From NCEH01 sp043195135 (lineage in GTDB: Bacteria; Pseudomonadota; Alphaproteobacteria; Rhizobiales; Xanthobacteraceae), in assembly GCF_043195135.1 (NCBI RefSeq), contig NZ_JBAFWP010000013.1: a stretch of DNA of 64,000 bases; one strand, 5' to 3'. Below, piece after piece: positions 17,571 through 25,338 of this stretch. The notes beneath the pieces were generated by a model that had not been told where the DNA came from, ran no database searches, and was given only the letters and a program-made list of their open reading frames with translations. Each line of letters opens with the position of its first letter. Positions within the stretch are counted from its first letter, which is position 1. The translations under genes were made by a program, and so were the position numbers.

Positions 17571-17595
17571 GTCCGATAATGTTGCATTATCGGAC
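17571..17595. repeat. Long perfect inverted repeat between DUF1403 and the antitoxin gene
   Basis: Arms GTCCGATAATG (17571-17581) and CATTATCGGAC (17585-17595) surround a 3-base centre. The size resembles an Xer/Cre-type core site, and a tyrosine recombinase gene begins 790 bases away. The alternative is a repressor operator for the leftward DUF1403-scpB genes. It has no T-run, so it is not a terminator. Confidence 0.6.
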
Positions 17596-17668
17596 ATTTC
17601 TCACCTTTATATAGAAGGGCGCCGCGGGTGCACCAAAACACCCCTCCCGGGGCACGGAAATCGGCGCA

Positions 17669-17696
17669 TTGACGTGTCGGAGTCGGATCTTATATA
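17669..17696 (+). promoter_or_regulatory. Promoter of the antitoxin-toxin-recombinase operon
   Basis: A TTGACG element at 17669-17674 and TATATA at 17691-17696 are 16 bases apart. They lie about 30 bases before the antitoxin start, and no other consensus-like pair is seen in the interval. Confidence 0.6.
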
Positions 17697-17712
17697 GCTA
17701 GACAGTCTAGCT
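17696..17712. promoter_or_regulatory. Antitoxin operator palindrome
   Basis: A perfect dyad, AGCTAGAC-A-GTCTAGCT, overlaps the end of the -10 element and ends 2 bases before the ribosome site. This is where a Phd/YefM-type antitoxin would bind to repress its own operon. Confidence 0.6.
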
Positions 17713-17726
17713 AGAAGGGTGTGCGC

Positions 17727-17981
17727 ATGGATTGGCCGCTGCAGGATGCCAAGAACCAGTTCTCCAAGGTGGTGCAGAAAGCCCGTGCGGAAGGTCCGCA
17801 GGTCGTCACCCTGCGCGGCGAACGCGCAGCCGTCGTGCTCTCGGCCGCTGACTATGATGCTCTGCGGGCCGGCCGACCGACCCTGGTCGACGATTTGCTG
17901 TCAGGGCCGGCGTGGGACGATGCGCTCGTCGATACGGTGACACAGCGGGCCGTGCGCCCCAGCCGTGATGTGGCCTTCTGA
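17727..17981 (+). CDS. Phd/YefM-family antitoxin
   Basis: An 84-residue antitoxin. The N-terminal DNA-binding fold shows WPLQDAKNQFSKVVQKA and VTLRGERAAVVLSAADYD (about residues 2-50); the C-terminal part should wrap the PIN toxin. ATG 17727 follows GAAGGG by 7 bases; a GTG 6 bases earlier is too close to that site. The stop overlaps the toxin start as TGATG. It probably represses the operon through the palindrome just upstream. Confidence 0.88.
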   Translation: MDWPLQDAKNQFSKVVQKARAEGPQVVTLRGERAAVVLSAADYDALRAGRPTLVDDLLSGPAWDDALVDTVTQRAVRPSRDVAF

Positions 17982-18385
17982 TGTACCTCGTGGACACCAA
18001 CGTGGTCTCCGAGGCCCGGCGCGGCACGCCGGCAGCGGTCTCGTGGCTGCGCGCAATCGACCCGCTCAGCGTCCACCTCAGCGCCCTTACCCTCGGCGAG
18101 ATCATGCGCGGCATCGCGCTGAAGCAGAAATCCGACCCGAAGACCGCTGGCCACCTCGCCGAGTGGCTGCGCAAGCTGCGCCATGATCATGCCGATCGGA
18201 TCCTGCCGGTCAGCGACCAGATCGCCGTCGAGTGGGGGCGGATCGCCGCGCTTCGGCCTCGGGGCGATATCGATGGGCTGATCGCGGCGACGGCCATCGT
18301 CCACGACCTCATCGTCGTGACCCGCAACGTGGCGGATTTCGAGGACACCGGCGCGTCGGTGATCAATCCGTGGGATCCGGAATAA
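17981..18385 (+). CDS. PIN-domain toxin, VapC/FitB type
   Basis: A 134-residue PIN-domain RNase. The acidic active-site residues are visible: Asp in YLVDTNVVSE (residue about 5), Glu in LGEIMRGI, and Asp in DIDGLIAATA and VTRNVADFE. Members cut tRNA or rRNA in a site-specific way. It is coupled to the antitoxin by TGATG and to the following recombinase gene by TAATG, so all three are one translational unit. Confidence 0.9.
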   Translation: MYLVDTNVVSEARRGTPAAVSWLRAIDPLSVHLSALTLGEIMRGIALKQKSDPKTAGHLAEWLRKLRHDHADRILPVSDQIAVEWGRIAALRPRGDIDGLIAATAIVHDLIVVTRNVADFEDTGASVINPWDPE

Positions 18386-19470
18386 TGACGGTCGAGACCG
18401 ATCCGGAGCTGCGAGAGGGAGACCCGATCAATCCCCCCTCCCCTGCCCTCCCCGAACCGGTGAATCCGGTGCAATCCGCAGTGCCGGCGCATCTCGAGCG
18501 CCTCACCGAACGGGCGCGGACCTATGTCGAGGCGGCGAGCTCGGCGAACACCCGCAGGGCCTATGCCTCCGACTGGAAGCATTTTTCCGCCTGGTGCCGG
18601 CGGCAAGCTCTGGAGGTCCTCCCTCCCTCCCCCGAGGTCGTCGGGCTTTACATCACCGCCTGCGCGTCTGGCGCCGTCATCCCGGGCGACAAGCCGCACG
18701 CAGTCTCGACCATCGAGCGCCGGCTGTCGGCCATCTCCTGGAACTACACCCAGCGCGGCACGCCGCTCGACCGCAGCGATCGCCACATCGCCACCGTGCT
18801 CGCCGGCATCCGCAACACCCATGCCTCCCCTCCCCGGCAGAAGGAGGCCGTCCTTCCTGAAGACCTCGTCGCCATGCTGGAGACGCTCGACCGCGGCACG
18901 CTCCGCGGCCTACGCGACCGGGCCATGCTGCTGCTCGGCTTCGCCGGCGGCCTGCGGCGCTCCGAGGTCGTCGGGCTCGATGTCGGCCGGGATCACACCG
19001 AGGACGGCCGTGGCTGGGTCGAGGTCCTCGACAAGGGGCTTCTCGTCACGCTCCGTGGCAAGACCGGCTGGCGCGAAATCGAAGTTGGCCGCGGGTCCTC
19101 CGACGCCACCTGCCCCGTCGTGACGCTCGAGACCTGGCTCAAGCTCGCGAAGATCGGCCATGGCCCGCTGTTCCGCCGGGTGACCGGCCGGGGCAAGGAC
19201 GTCGGACCCGACAGGCTCAACGACCGTCAGGTCGCTCGGCTGGTCAAGCGGACCGCGCTCGCCGCCGGCGTCCGCGGCGATCTCAGCGAAGGCGACCGGG
19301 AAGAAAAGTTCGCCGGCCATTCGCTGCGCGCCGGCCTCGCGTCGTCGGCCGAGATCGAGGAGCGCCATGTCCAGAAGCAGCTCGGCCATGCCTCGGCCGA
19401 AATGACCCGCCGTTATCAGCGCCGGCGCGACCGGTTCCGGGTGAACCTCACCAAAGCCGCCGGGCTGTAG
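18385..19470 (+). CDS. Tyrosine recombinase/integrase
   Basis: A 361-residue site-specific recombinase. The N-terminal SAM-like core-binding domain spans about residues 40-145 (SSANTRRAYASDWKHFSAWC). The catalytic domain shows Arg191 in GGLRRSEV, His312 and Arg315 in AGHSLRAG, His335 in QLGHAS, and Tyr344 in TRRYQR. The ATG overlaps the toxin stop as TAATG. It converges with repC, 47 bases apart. It may resolve plasmid multimers or move the operon. The perfect inverted repeat at 17571-17595 is a candidate site. Confidence 0.92.
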   Translation: MTVETDPELREGDPINPPSPALPEPVNPVQSAVPAHLERLTERARTYVEAASSANTRRAYASDWKHFSAWCRRQALEVLPPSPEVVGLYITACASGAVIPGDKPHAVSTIERRLSAISWNYTQRGTPLDRSDRHIATVLAGIRNTHASPPRQKEAVLPEDLVAMLETLDRGTLRGLRDRAMLLLGFAGGLRRSEVVGLDVGRDHTEDGRGWVEVLDKGLLVTLRGKTGWREIEVGRGSSDATCPVVTLETWLKLAKIGHGPLFRRVTGRGKDVGPDRLNDRQVARLVKRTALAAGVRGDLSEGDREEKFAGHSLRAGLASSAEIEERHVQKQLGHASAEMTRRYQRRRDRFRVNLTKAAGL

Positions 19471-19517
19471 ACCCGGTTCCGGGGTTCCGCAGCCATCCAT
19501 CCGCGCCGAGGGCCGCA

Positions 19518-20795
19518 TCATGGCGTCTCGCCGGGGATCCGGCGACCAGGGCTCGCTGATCCCCGCACCGCACCGCCGCCCCCTGCCCCGTCGGCTTTCG
19601 CATCCAGCTTCGCACGCAGCAGCGCCATCACCATCGGCCAGGTCGAGAATTTCCCGTCCTGCGCTCGCTTCGTCAGGCTGCGCAGATAGCCCCCATGGCT
19701 CGATATGTGCTCGGCCCGCTGCAGGATCGCGGCGATGACCGTTGCCGCATGGGATTCACCCATGGCGGCGCAGGCGTCCTGATAGGCGCTCGGGCTGATC
19801 CCAAGGTAGCCCCGCGCCAGCTGCGCCGTCGCCAGGAGATCGCGCCAGCTTCGGATCTCACCTCCCGGCGCCAGCGCCACAATCTCCGGACAGGCTTCGA
19901 GGACGATTCCAAGTGGCAGATCCCGCTCTGGGAGCGGATGGACGTTGTCGGGAGCTACCGGATCCGCCTTCTCACTCTTCCGCAGGCCCTGTTCAGATTC
20001 ATTTTTGGAGTCTGTGTTTGAATTCTGTTTGTGGCGCTCATTATGAGACTCATTGGCGTTTTGATTTTGTGATTTTACGAAGTTCTCCAGCACCTTATGC
20101 ACAAGGGCGCGGAGCTCGTTTAGTTCAGCCAGAATGGCTTCAACCGTTGCCTTTGACGCCGACCGCGGCAGCCGTGCCATGAGGCCCTCATAGACCACGC
20201 GATATCCACGCCAGTCGCCAGGGACACCCTCCTCGATGCCGACGGCGATCATCTTCACAACGTCCCGCCGCGCGATCGTCAGCCGCTCGCGCAGGACCTG
20301 GAAGGCCTTCTTCTCCGCCTGGGTGGTCTCCGCCAGTCTTTTGAACTCATCCGCCCGGGCCACGATGGGCGCCAGGTCGAAGCCGTAGGCCTGCTCGATC
20401 TCACCCGCCGGTCCTTTGCGCGCGAAGCGCTTGCCGTTCGGGCTGTCTCTGCGAATGACCAGGCCGCAGTGCACAAGGATGGCGATATGCCTGCGGAGTG
20501 TCGCCGGCGCCATGCCGTTCGCGCGGTCGCTGAGCTGTGCATTGGACGGAAAGACGACGAGATCGCCATCTGCGCACATCGTCGTCTCCTGGTGGAACGA
20601 CAGCAACGCGGTGAGGATCGCGAGCGCGCGGTCGGTCGCGCCGATTGCTTCCCTCGCCTCCCGGATATGCTGGAAGACCTTCCATTTGTGAACCACCACA
20701 TCGGACGCGACGGCCTGAGCTGTCACTTGGCTGGCCAACAGGCCAAGCGACATCGACCGCCGCCCAAAGGGCGTCGTAGGTAGCTGCTGCGTCAT
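19518..20795 (-). CDS. repC: Plasmid replication initiator RepC
   Basis: A 425-residue RepC, the initiator of repABC plasmids. The N-terminal winged-helix DNA-binding domain (about residues 15-260) includes TTPFGRR, KWKVFQHIREAREAIG and FPSNAQLSDRANGMAPATLR. A low-complexity Asn/Ser/Glu linker follows (about 245-275), then the C-terminal domain. The linker is encoded by an AT-rich tract that is the usual place of oriV. Expression should be limited by the countertranscribed RNA in the upstream gap. Confidence 0.95.
   Translation of the reverse strand: MTQQLPTTPFGRRSMSLGLLASQVTAQAVASDVVVHKWKVFQHIREAREAIGATDRALAILTALLSFHQETTMCADGDLVVFPSNAQLSDRANGMAPATLRRHIAILVHCGLVIRRDSPNGKRFARKGPAGEIEQAYGFDLAPIVARADEFKRLAETTQAEKKAFQVLRERLTIARRDVVKMIAVGIEEGVPGDWRGYRVVYEGLMARLPRSASKATVEAILAELNELRALVHKVLENFVKSQNQNANESHNERHKQNSNTDSKNESEQGLRKSEKADPVAPDNVHPLPERDLPLGIVLEACPEIVALAPGGEIRSWRDLLATAQLARGYLGISPSAYQDACAAMGESHAATVIAAILQRAEHISSHGGYLRSLTKRAQDGKFSTWPMVMALLRAKLDAKADGAGGGGAVRGSASPGRRIPGETP
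19975..20085. other. Probable oriV inside repC
   Basis: This is the one clearly AT-rich tract within repC, encoding the Asn/Ser-rich linker. In repABC plasmids the origin lies within repC at such a tract. No iterons were seen. The boundaries are approximate. Confidence 0.45.
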
Positions 20796-20867
20796 GGTTC
20801 AGCCCTTCAGCTTTTTGGCAAAGCGAAAGCGCTCACCGAAACGGTGCCAATCTCCTGTCGGAGACTC

Positions 20868-20896
20868 TTGACTGTGATTCGCGGAAGTGAGATTCT
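20868..20896 (+). promoter_or_regulatory. Promoter of the countertranscribed RNA
   Basis: TTGACT (20868-20873) is followed after 17 bases by GATTCT (20891-20896), on the strand opposite repABC. The -10 match is weak, but position and distance to the terminator give an RNA of the expected size. Confidence 0.5.
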
Positions 20897-20901
20897 CGGA
20901 G

Positions 20902-20957
20902 TTGCGACACTAACGAGAAGGGCTTCCGGGACACCTGTTTCGGGGGCCTTTCTTTTT
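20902..20957 (+). ncRNA. Countertranscribed antisense RNA (ctRNA) of repABC
   Basis: An RNA of about 56 bases read antisense to the repB-repC leader. It ends in an intrinsic terminator with a 12-bp stem. In repABC plasmids such RNAs bind the repC leader and set copy number and incompatibility. The exact 5' end is inferred from the promoter. Confidence 0.7.
20921..20957 (+). terminator. Intrinsic terminator of the ctRNA
   Basis: Stem GGCTTCCGGGAC with GTTTCGGGGGCC (20921-20932 and 20937-20948, with G-U pairs), loop ACCT, then TTTCTTTTT at 20949-20957. The T-run is on the plus strand, matching a transcript opposite to repABC. Confidence 0.8.
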
Positions 20958-21035
20958 ACCTCATGCTTCCTCTTCAGTTGTTGCGCCTAACAGCGGCGTC
21001 GGCCGAGGCCTCCGCCATTTCCAGTGGTCCCGTCC

Positions 21036-21057
21036 AACCTTGTCAGCTGACAAGGTT
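21036..21057. repeat. parS-like palindrome between repC and repB
   Basis: A perfect 22-base palindrome with core CCTTGTCAGCTGACAAGG, 20 bases beyond the repB stop. The same core occurs inside repB at 21322-21347. Duplicated palindromes of this kind next to repB are the usual centromere (parS) bound by RepB. Confidence 0.75.
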
Positions 21058-21076
21058 TTAGCGCGCGACCCTGAAA

Positions 21077-22105
21077 TCACTCATCGCCCTCTCGGGCGAA
21101 AAACCGCTCCATCAGGCCCGGCAGCTCCTCCTCCAGGAAGGCGCCAAATGCCTGCGCATGGCCACTCGAGACCGAAAACTTGATGTCACCCGCCGAGAAC
21201 GTCGCCTTGCCGACCACCTTTCCCTTGGGGCTTTTGAGTTCGAGCTCGGAGCGCGCGCGCTCTACCGGTGCCTTGACTGCTGCCAACGCGCTCTTGAACC
21301 GCTCGTCCGACGGCAGATCCAAAACCTTGTCAGCTGACAAGGTTTTTCGGATGCGCGCGAGCGCGGCCTTGTCTTCCTCAACCGCGGACGCCAAGGCAAT
21401 CCAGCGCGGGCGCCCCACCTTGGGCGCCCGCCCGATTGCCTCGATCACATCTGTTGGAAGCACCTTCGTGACTGCCCGAAGCCGGGCAAGCTCGGGGTCA
21501 TCAATTGAAAGCGCCGCGCGAATATCCCGGGCCTTGATCCCCGCCTGATCCATGCGCCACGCAAAAAGCGAGCGCTCGATCCAGGAAAGATCCTGGCGGG
21601 CCGCATTCTCGATGCCCTGGGCGACAACCAGCTCGCTATCCGACAGATCGAGAATTGTCGCTTTGACTTTGATGCCCAATTCCGACGCTGCGCGCCAACG
21701 CCGGTGCCCGTAAACGACTTGATAGCGCCCCTCCGCACTCGGATGGCGCCGCACCTGAATGGGAACCTTCTGGCCTTCCTCCGATATCAGCGCCTTCAGC
21801 GATTCAAAATCCGCGCTGCTGTCATCGGGCAATCGATCCGGGAAAGGGGAGGGGTCAATCAGCACCGGGTCCAGCTCGGCGCCACCGCCCGCATCCACCA
21901 TCGCGCGAAGCCGATCACGCTCTTCTCTCAGCTCCGAGAGCGAACGCTGTGTCGCCCCGATCACACCCGCACCCACGCGCGGCAACGGCTGGGGAGCCGA
22001 GGGCCTGCTCCCGTCTCCGGGCCTGTCGGAGCCGCCATCAGGCGCCGGATCGGAAAAAGCGCCGAAATTCTGCAGGATCGACTTCCCTGTGGGGCGCTTG
22101 CTCAT
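21077..22105 (-). CDS. repB: Plasmid partitioning protein RepB (ParB family)
   Basis: A 342-residue ParB-type centromere-binding protein. Recognisable parts are the N-terminal MSKRPTGKSILQNFGAF segment, the ParB/Spo0J nuclease-like domain with GRYQVVYGHRRWRAA and VAQGIENAARQDLSWIERS (about residues 125-180), and a helix-turn-helix in the centre. The ATG at 22105 overlaps the repA stop as TGATG. A parS-like palindrome lies inside its own coding sequence and another just after its stop. Confidence 0.95.
   Translation of the reverse strand: MSKRPTGKSILQNFGAFSDPAPDGGSDRPGDGSRPSAPQPLPRVGAGVIGATQRSLSELREERDRLRAMVDAGGGAELDPVLIDPSPFPDRLPDDSSADFESLKALISEEGQKVPIQVRRHPSAEGRYQVVYGHRRWRAASELGIKVKATILDLSDSELVVAQGIENAARQDLSWIERSLFAWRMDQAGIKARDIRAALSIDDPELARLRAVTKVLPTDVIEAIGRAPKVGRPRWIALASAVEEDKAALARIRKTLSADKVLDLPSDERFKSALAAVKAPVERARSELELKSPKGKVVGKATFSAGDIKFSVSSGHAQAFGAFLEEELPGLMERFFAREGDE
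21322..21347. repeat. parS-like palindrome inside repB
   Basis: A perfect 26-base palindrome centred on TTGTCAGCTGACAA, within the repB coding sequence. It encodes the TLSADKV segment, so the codons are constrained by two functions. It shares a 22-base core with the copy at 21036-21057. Confidence 0.75.
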
Positions 22106-23319
22106 CACGTCCGTCCCCAGCTGCTCTTGATGAGGTCCAGGATCTGATCGTTGACGGCATCAATCGATTCACGAGCACGCTTGACCGTCGACGCCGCGAT
22201 GTTCCCCGCCTCCAGCTCATAGAGCGTGCGCTTCGCGAGCCCCGCTGTCTCGATCGCAGCACTCTCGACCGCGGTCGAGGTCAGCACGTCCTCTTCAAAA
22301 AGATGCCGAAGCATCGAGACAACGTGGACCTGCGACTGATCCATCGGATCATGGCGCGTCACCACATAGCGCAGGAAGTCCTGCTTCATGGTCGCGCCGG
22401 CGTCACGGATGACGGAGATCAGATCCCCCATCATCAGCAGGAACTGGCTCATGGACATCACGTCGAGCATGGCCGGATGGACGGTGACGAGGAGACCTGT
22501 CGACGCGTAGATGGCACCGAGGGTCAGGAATCCGAGGGAAGGGGGGGTGTCGAGAACGACGACGTCGTAGTTGTCCTCGACCTCCGCCAGCGCGAGACGC
22601 AAACGTTCGAAGAAAATGCTCTCCGTGTCCGCCTGCCGCTTCGACAGAAAGCGCGGCGTCTCATGCTCATACTCCATGACTTCGATATTGCCGGGAATGA
22701 GATCGATCCCGGTGAAGTAGGTCGGCCGGATAATGTCGGCGATCGGCCGGCGATGTTCGTCGTAGCGAAGCGCCGCATAGATCGTCTCGTTCTGCTGAAC
22801 ATCCATCTCGGGCTGCGCGCCGAACATCGCAGAAAGCGATGCCTGAGGATCCAGATCAATCGCCAGAACCCGATAGCCGTGAAGGGCAAGATAGTGGGCG
22901 AGGTGTGCGCTGGTGGTCGTCTTCGCGCTACCGCCCTTAAAATTGGCAACAGCCAGGATTTGCAGGTGTTCGCCCTCGCGGCGGTGTGGCAAAAACCGTA
23001 ATGCCTCGCCGGGTCGCTGGGACGCAAACAGCTCGCGGAGCTCATTGATTTGCGCGAGCGTATAGGCCCGATGGTTGTTATCGAGCCGGGCCGGCACCGG
23101 CCCCTTGCCCTCATTCGACATCAGCTTGAGAGTCGATTCCGGGATCGAAGTCAGCTTCGACACCTCATGAATCATGAAGTTCCGGAGGCTCTTCTGAGCA
23201 TCCGGCGGATACATCTGCTGCCTGCGAGCCTGCAGGTGTTCCGAGAGCAGGCCGGCGTGACGAACAATCTTGTCCGCTGGATCCTCTGCCTCAATGATGG
23301 TCATGGCTGGTGCAGCCAT
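22105..23319 (-). CDS. repA: Plasmid partitioning protein RepA (ParA family)
   Basis: A 404-residue ParA-type ATPase. Residues 1-110 hold a winged-helix region that, with RepB, represses the repABC operon. The ATPase shows the deviant Walker A FKGGSAKTTT (127-136), LAIDLDPQAS and VVLDTPPSLG. ATG 23319 is the first of two in-frame ATGs (the other at 23304). It leads the repABC operon and is coupled to repB by TGATG. Confidence 0.95.
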   Translation of the reverse strand: MAAPAMTIIEAEDPADKIVRHAGLLSEHLQARRQQMYPPDAQKSLRNFMIHEVSKLTSIPESTLKLMSNEGKGPVPARLDNNHRAYTLAQINELRELFASQRPGEALRFLPHRREGEHLQILAVANFKGGSAKTTTSAHLAHYLALHGYRVLAIDLDPQASLSAMFGAQPEMDVQQNETIYAALRYDEHRRPIADIIRPTYFTGIDLIPGNIEVMEYEHETPRFLSKRQADTESIFFERLRLALAEVEDNYDVVVLDTPPSLGFLTLGAIYASTGLLVTVHPAMLDVMSMSQFLLMMGDLISVIRDAGATMKQDFLRYVVTRHDPMDQSQVHVVSMLRHLFEEDVLTSTAVESAAIETAGLAKRTLYELEAGNIAASTVKRARESIDAVNDQILDLIKSSWGRT

Positions 23320-23815
23320 TGTCGCTCCGGCTCCTATTTGTCGGCCCCGATGCGCTTTAGCGCCCTGTGCCCGACAAAAGGTAGGCCACGATTCTGCCGC
23401 GTCGTCCAGAGGTTTAGTATTAACAAGTACTTAATATGGCCAGGGTTCAATCCCGTCCGGAATGCTTACTCCGCGCAGCATCCATTAATGGCTCCAGCCA
23501 CTTAGCCCCTGGCGTGCCGCCCGCATCTGCGGCCATTGTAATGGCGGGAAAATGCCGGATCCAGGTCTTCGCCACCGTCTCCCCGACACCTTCACGAAGC
23601 CTGCGGCCGCCGAGTCCGAGTCGTGGTCAGGAGCATGTGCGCCCGATGGCAGTCTCACAGAACTCCGGCGTTCCGTCCGACGTCGCCGTTGACGGGAGGT
23701 CTCACGCACCTCCATTACCAGGATCATGGGATAGCGCGCCGAACCAGAGGGCGATGAGTTTCCCGTCGGAGACCGCCGTGCGCGAGGTGCTTTCGTGCAT
23801 TCGCCCGGTAGCTCT
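23320..23815. other. repABC upstream region
   Basis: About 500 bases without a gene. It contains an inverted repeat, TTTGTCGG (23337-23344) and CCGACAAA (23371-23378), just upstream of repA, which could be an operator for RepA. An AT-rich dyad, TATTAA (23418-23423) and TTAATA (23431-23436), is a likely promoter region. Nothing recognisable is seen in 23440-23815. Confidence 0.45.
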
Positions 23816-24904
23816 TCAGAACCCATACAATTGATCCACCCATCGAAGCAAAACGCCGGCGTCGTGATCGGGAAGACGTACACGCTGGGCTTTCAAGGCC
23901 CGGGCGATGGCGTGACCAACATCGGGGTCGACCCAATTGCCGTGGATCATCAGGAAGAACCATCCGAACGGAAACCCGACTTCACGGTCGATCGCCTCGA
24001 TGCGGTCCATCAGGATGTGCACGGATGCGCCCTCCGTCGCGGTCAGGCGCTCGCGTGGCATGCGGAGCGGCCGCGGAATGAAACCGATCTCGCGTTGCCC
24101 CCGATACTCGTAATCACGCACGTCCAGCGCCCAGTGGGCGAATACGCGCGACCTCGCAGCGCTGGACGCTTCCCAGTCTTTAAAGAACCGCACCTCGCGC
24201 GGCATGTGATCGAACCAATCCGGCACCGCCGAAAGAAACGGCGTCTCCCGGATGCCGTCCGGCCCGACCTCATGGATGACCCGCTGCTCCATCTCCGGGC
24301 GGCGCGCCTCGCGGGTAGCCCGCTCATGGCGCGCGCAGCGCATGAGGAAACTGCGGACGTGAATTACTGCACCGCCGGCGCGTCCGAGCACGCGGTAGAC
24401 GGAACCTGCGATCCGGCTGGCTGGGGAGGGGGCTTCACGCGAAATCCAGGACGGCTCCAGAAGCTCCTCCGCGCGCGAGGGAGGCCACTGCGGATCGACG
24501 ATCGGAGCGACCCGCCACTCCGTCTCACGGCCAAGCGAAATCTGCACATAGTCGGCCGGCCCGGAACCTGTCGGCGCGAACACAACCGCGCTGGTGCCGC
24601 GCCATTCAGTAATCTGCAGCTCTGTCTCCTTTAGACGGCGCCACAGCGCTCCGATGTCGCCACGCTCCCTGGCGACCTCTGCCGTCATCCACGATTGCAG
24701 CTCGCCGATCCGAGTGCCGTCCGGCTGGATGACGCTGCGGGCGTCGCGCCAATAGTCATCATCGATCTGGGCGAGACTGAATTCGAACCCCGGGAACGCA
24801 CGGGTGAGGGCAGGGATCAGCGCCAAGTCGGCCGACGCCGGATCAAGCCCAGCCAGCACGGTTTCGAGCGATGCGACGTCGGGTATACGAACAGAGGCCG
24901 TCAT
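23816..24904 (-). CDS. Hypothetical protein coupled to a PIN toxin gene
   Basis: A 362-residue soluble protein of unknown function. It is rich in Trp and Arg with no membrane segments. Recognisable patches include DYWRDARSVIQPDGTRIGEL, WISREAPSPASRIAGSVYRV, WFDHMPREVRFFKDWEA and GFPFGWFFLMIHGNWVDPDV. Its ATG overlaps the toxin stop as ATGA, making it the third gene of an antitoxin-toxin operon. No nuclease, transferase or DNA-binding motif is evident. It may share the toxin's function or simply use its promoter. Confidence 0.72.
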   Translation of the reverse strand: MTASVRIPDVASLETVLAGLDPASADLALIPALTRAFPGFEFSLAQIDDDYWRDARSVIQPDGTRIGELQSWMTAEVARERGDIGALWRRLKETELQITEWRGTSAVVFAPTGSGPADYVQISLGRETEWRVAPIVDPQWPPSRAEELLEPSWISREAPSPASRIAGSVYRVLGRAGGAVIHVRSFLMRCARHERATREARRPEMEQRVIHEVGPDGIRETPFLSAVPDWFDHMPREVRFFKDWEASSAARSRVFAHWALDVRDYEYRGQREIGFIPRPLRMPRERLTATEGASVHILMDRIEAIDREVGFPFGWFFLMIHGNWVDPDVGHAIARALKAQRVRLPDHDAGVLLRWVDQLYGF

Positions 24905-25338
24905 TTCGATTGGCCGCCATCGGTCCAGGGGTTGAAAAGCGACACCCCGAGCGGCGCAAAGTCCTTAGTGTTGCGGGTGGCCAGCACGAGGTCGCGGTCG
25001 AGCGCCGTGGCGGCGAAAAACCCGTCCATCACGGAGAGCGCAAAGCCGCTCATGCGGGCCTCCGCCATCAAATCTCCCCAGCGTCCGGCAATCGCGGGGT
25101 CAATAGGCAGGATACGACCAGCGAAGCGCTCTGGGAGATCCTGTGCAAGCCAATCGGAGAGCGCGGTGCGCCGACGGCCGTCGTCCATCAATGCGATCCC
25201 ACGCTTGAGTTCAGCGATCGAGGCTACACTTATGTAGGTCCGGTCCTCGTCGATCGCATCGAGCCAGGCGAGAACCCGGGGGTCGGGCGCCGGTCGCCGG
25301 ACCTCCGACAAAACATTGGTGTCGAGCAGAACATTCAC
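24901..25338 (-). CDS. PIN-domain toxin, FitB/VapC type
   Basis: A 145-residue PIN RNase. Active-site acids are visible in LLDTNVLSEVRR (Asp about 6), IAELKRGIAL (Glu), VMDGFFAATA (Asp) and TRNTKDF (Asp). The start is GTG 25338, overlapping the antitoxin stop as GTGA. It resembles the PIN toxin at 17981-18385 in length and layout but is clearly diverged, so it is a second, independent module on the same replicon. Confidence 0.9.
   Translation of the reverse strand: MNVLLDTNVLSEVRRPAPDPRVLAWLDAIDEDRTYISVASIAELKRGIALMDDGRRRTALSDWLAQDLPERFAGRILPIDPAIAGRWGDLMAEARMSGFALSVMDGFFAATALDRDLVLATRNTKDFAPLGVSLFNPWTDGGQSK

Noticed and set aside
22105..23001. Plus-strand frame over repA
   Set aside because: A shadow of repA; no ribosome site and unlikely composition.
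23440..23815. A short tRNA-T-arm-like GGGTTCAATCCC near 23445
   Set aside because: The stem has a mismatch after 2 bp and no acceptor or anticodon arm could be matched.
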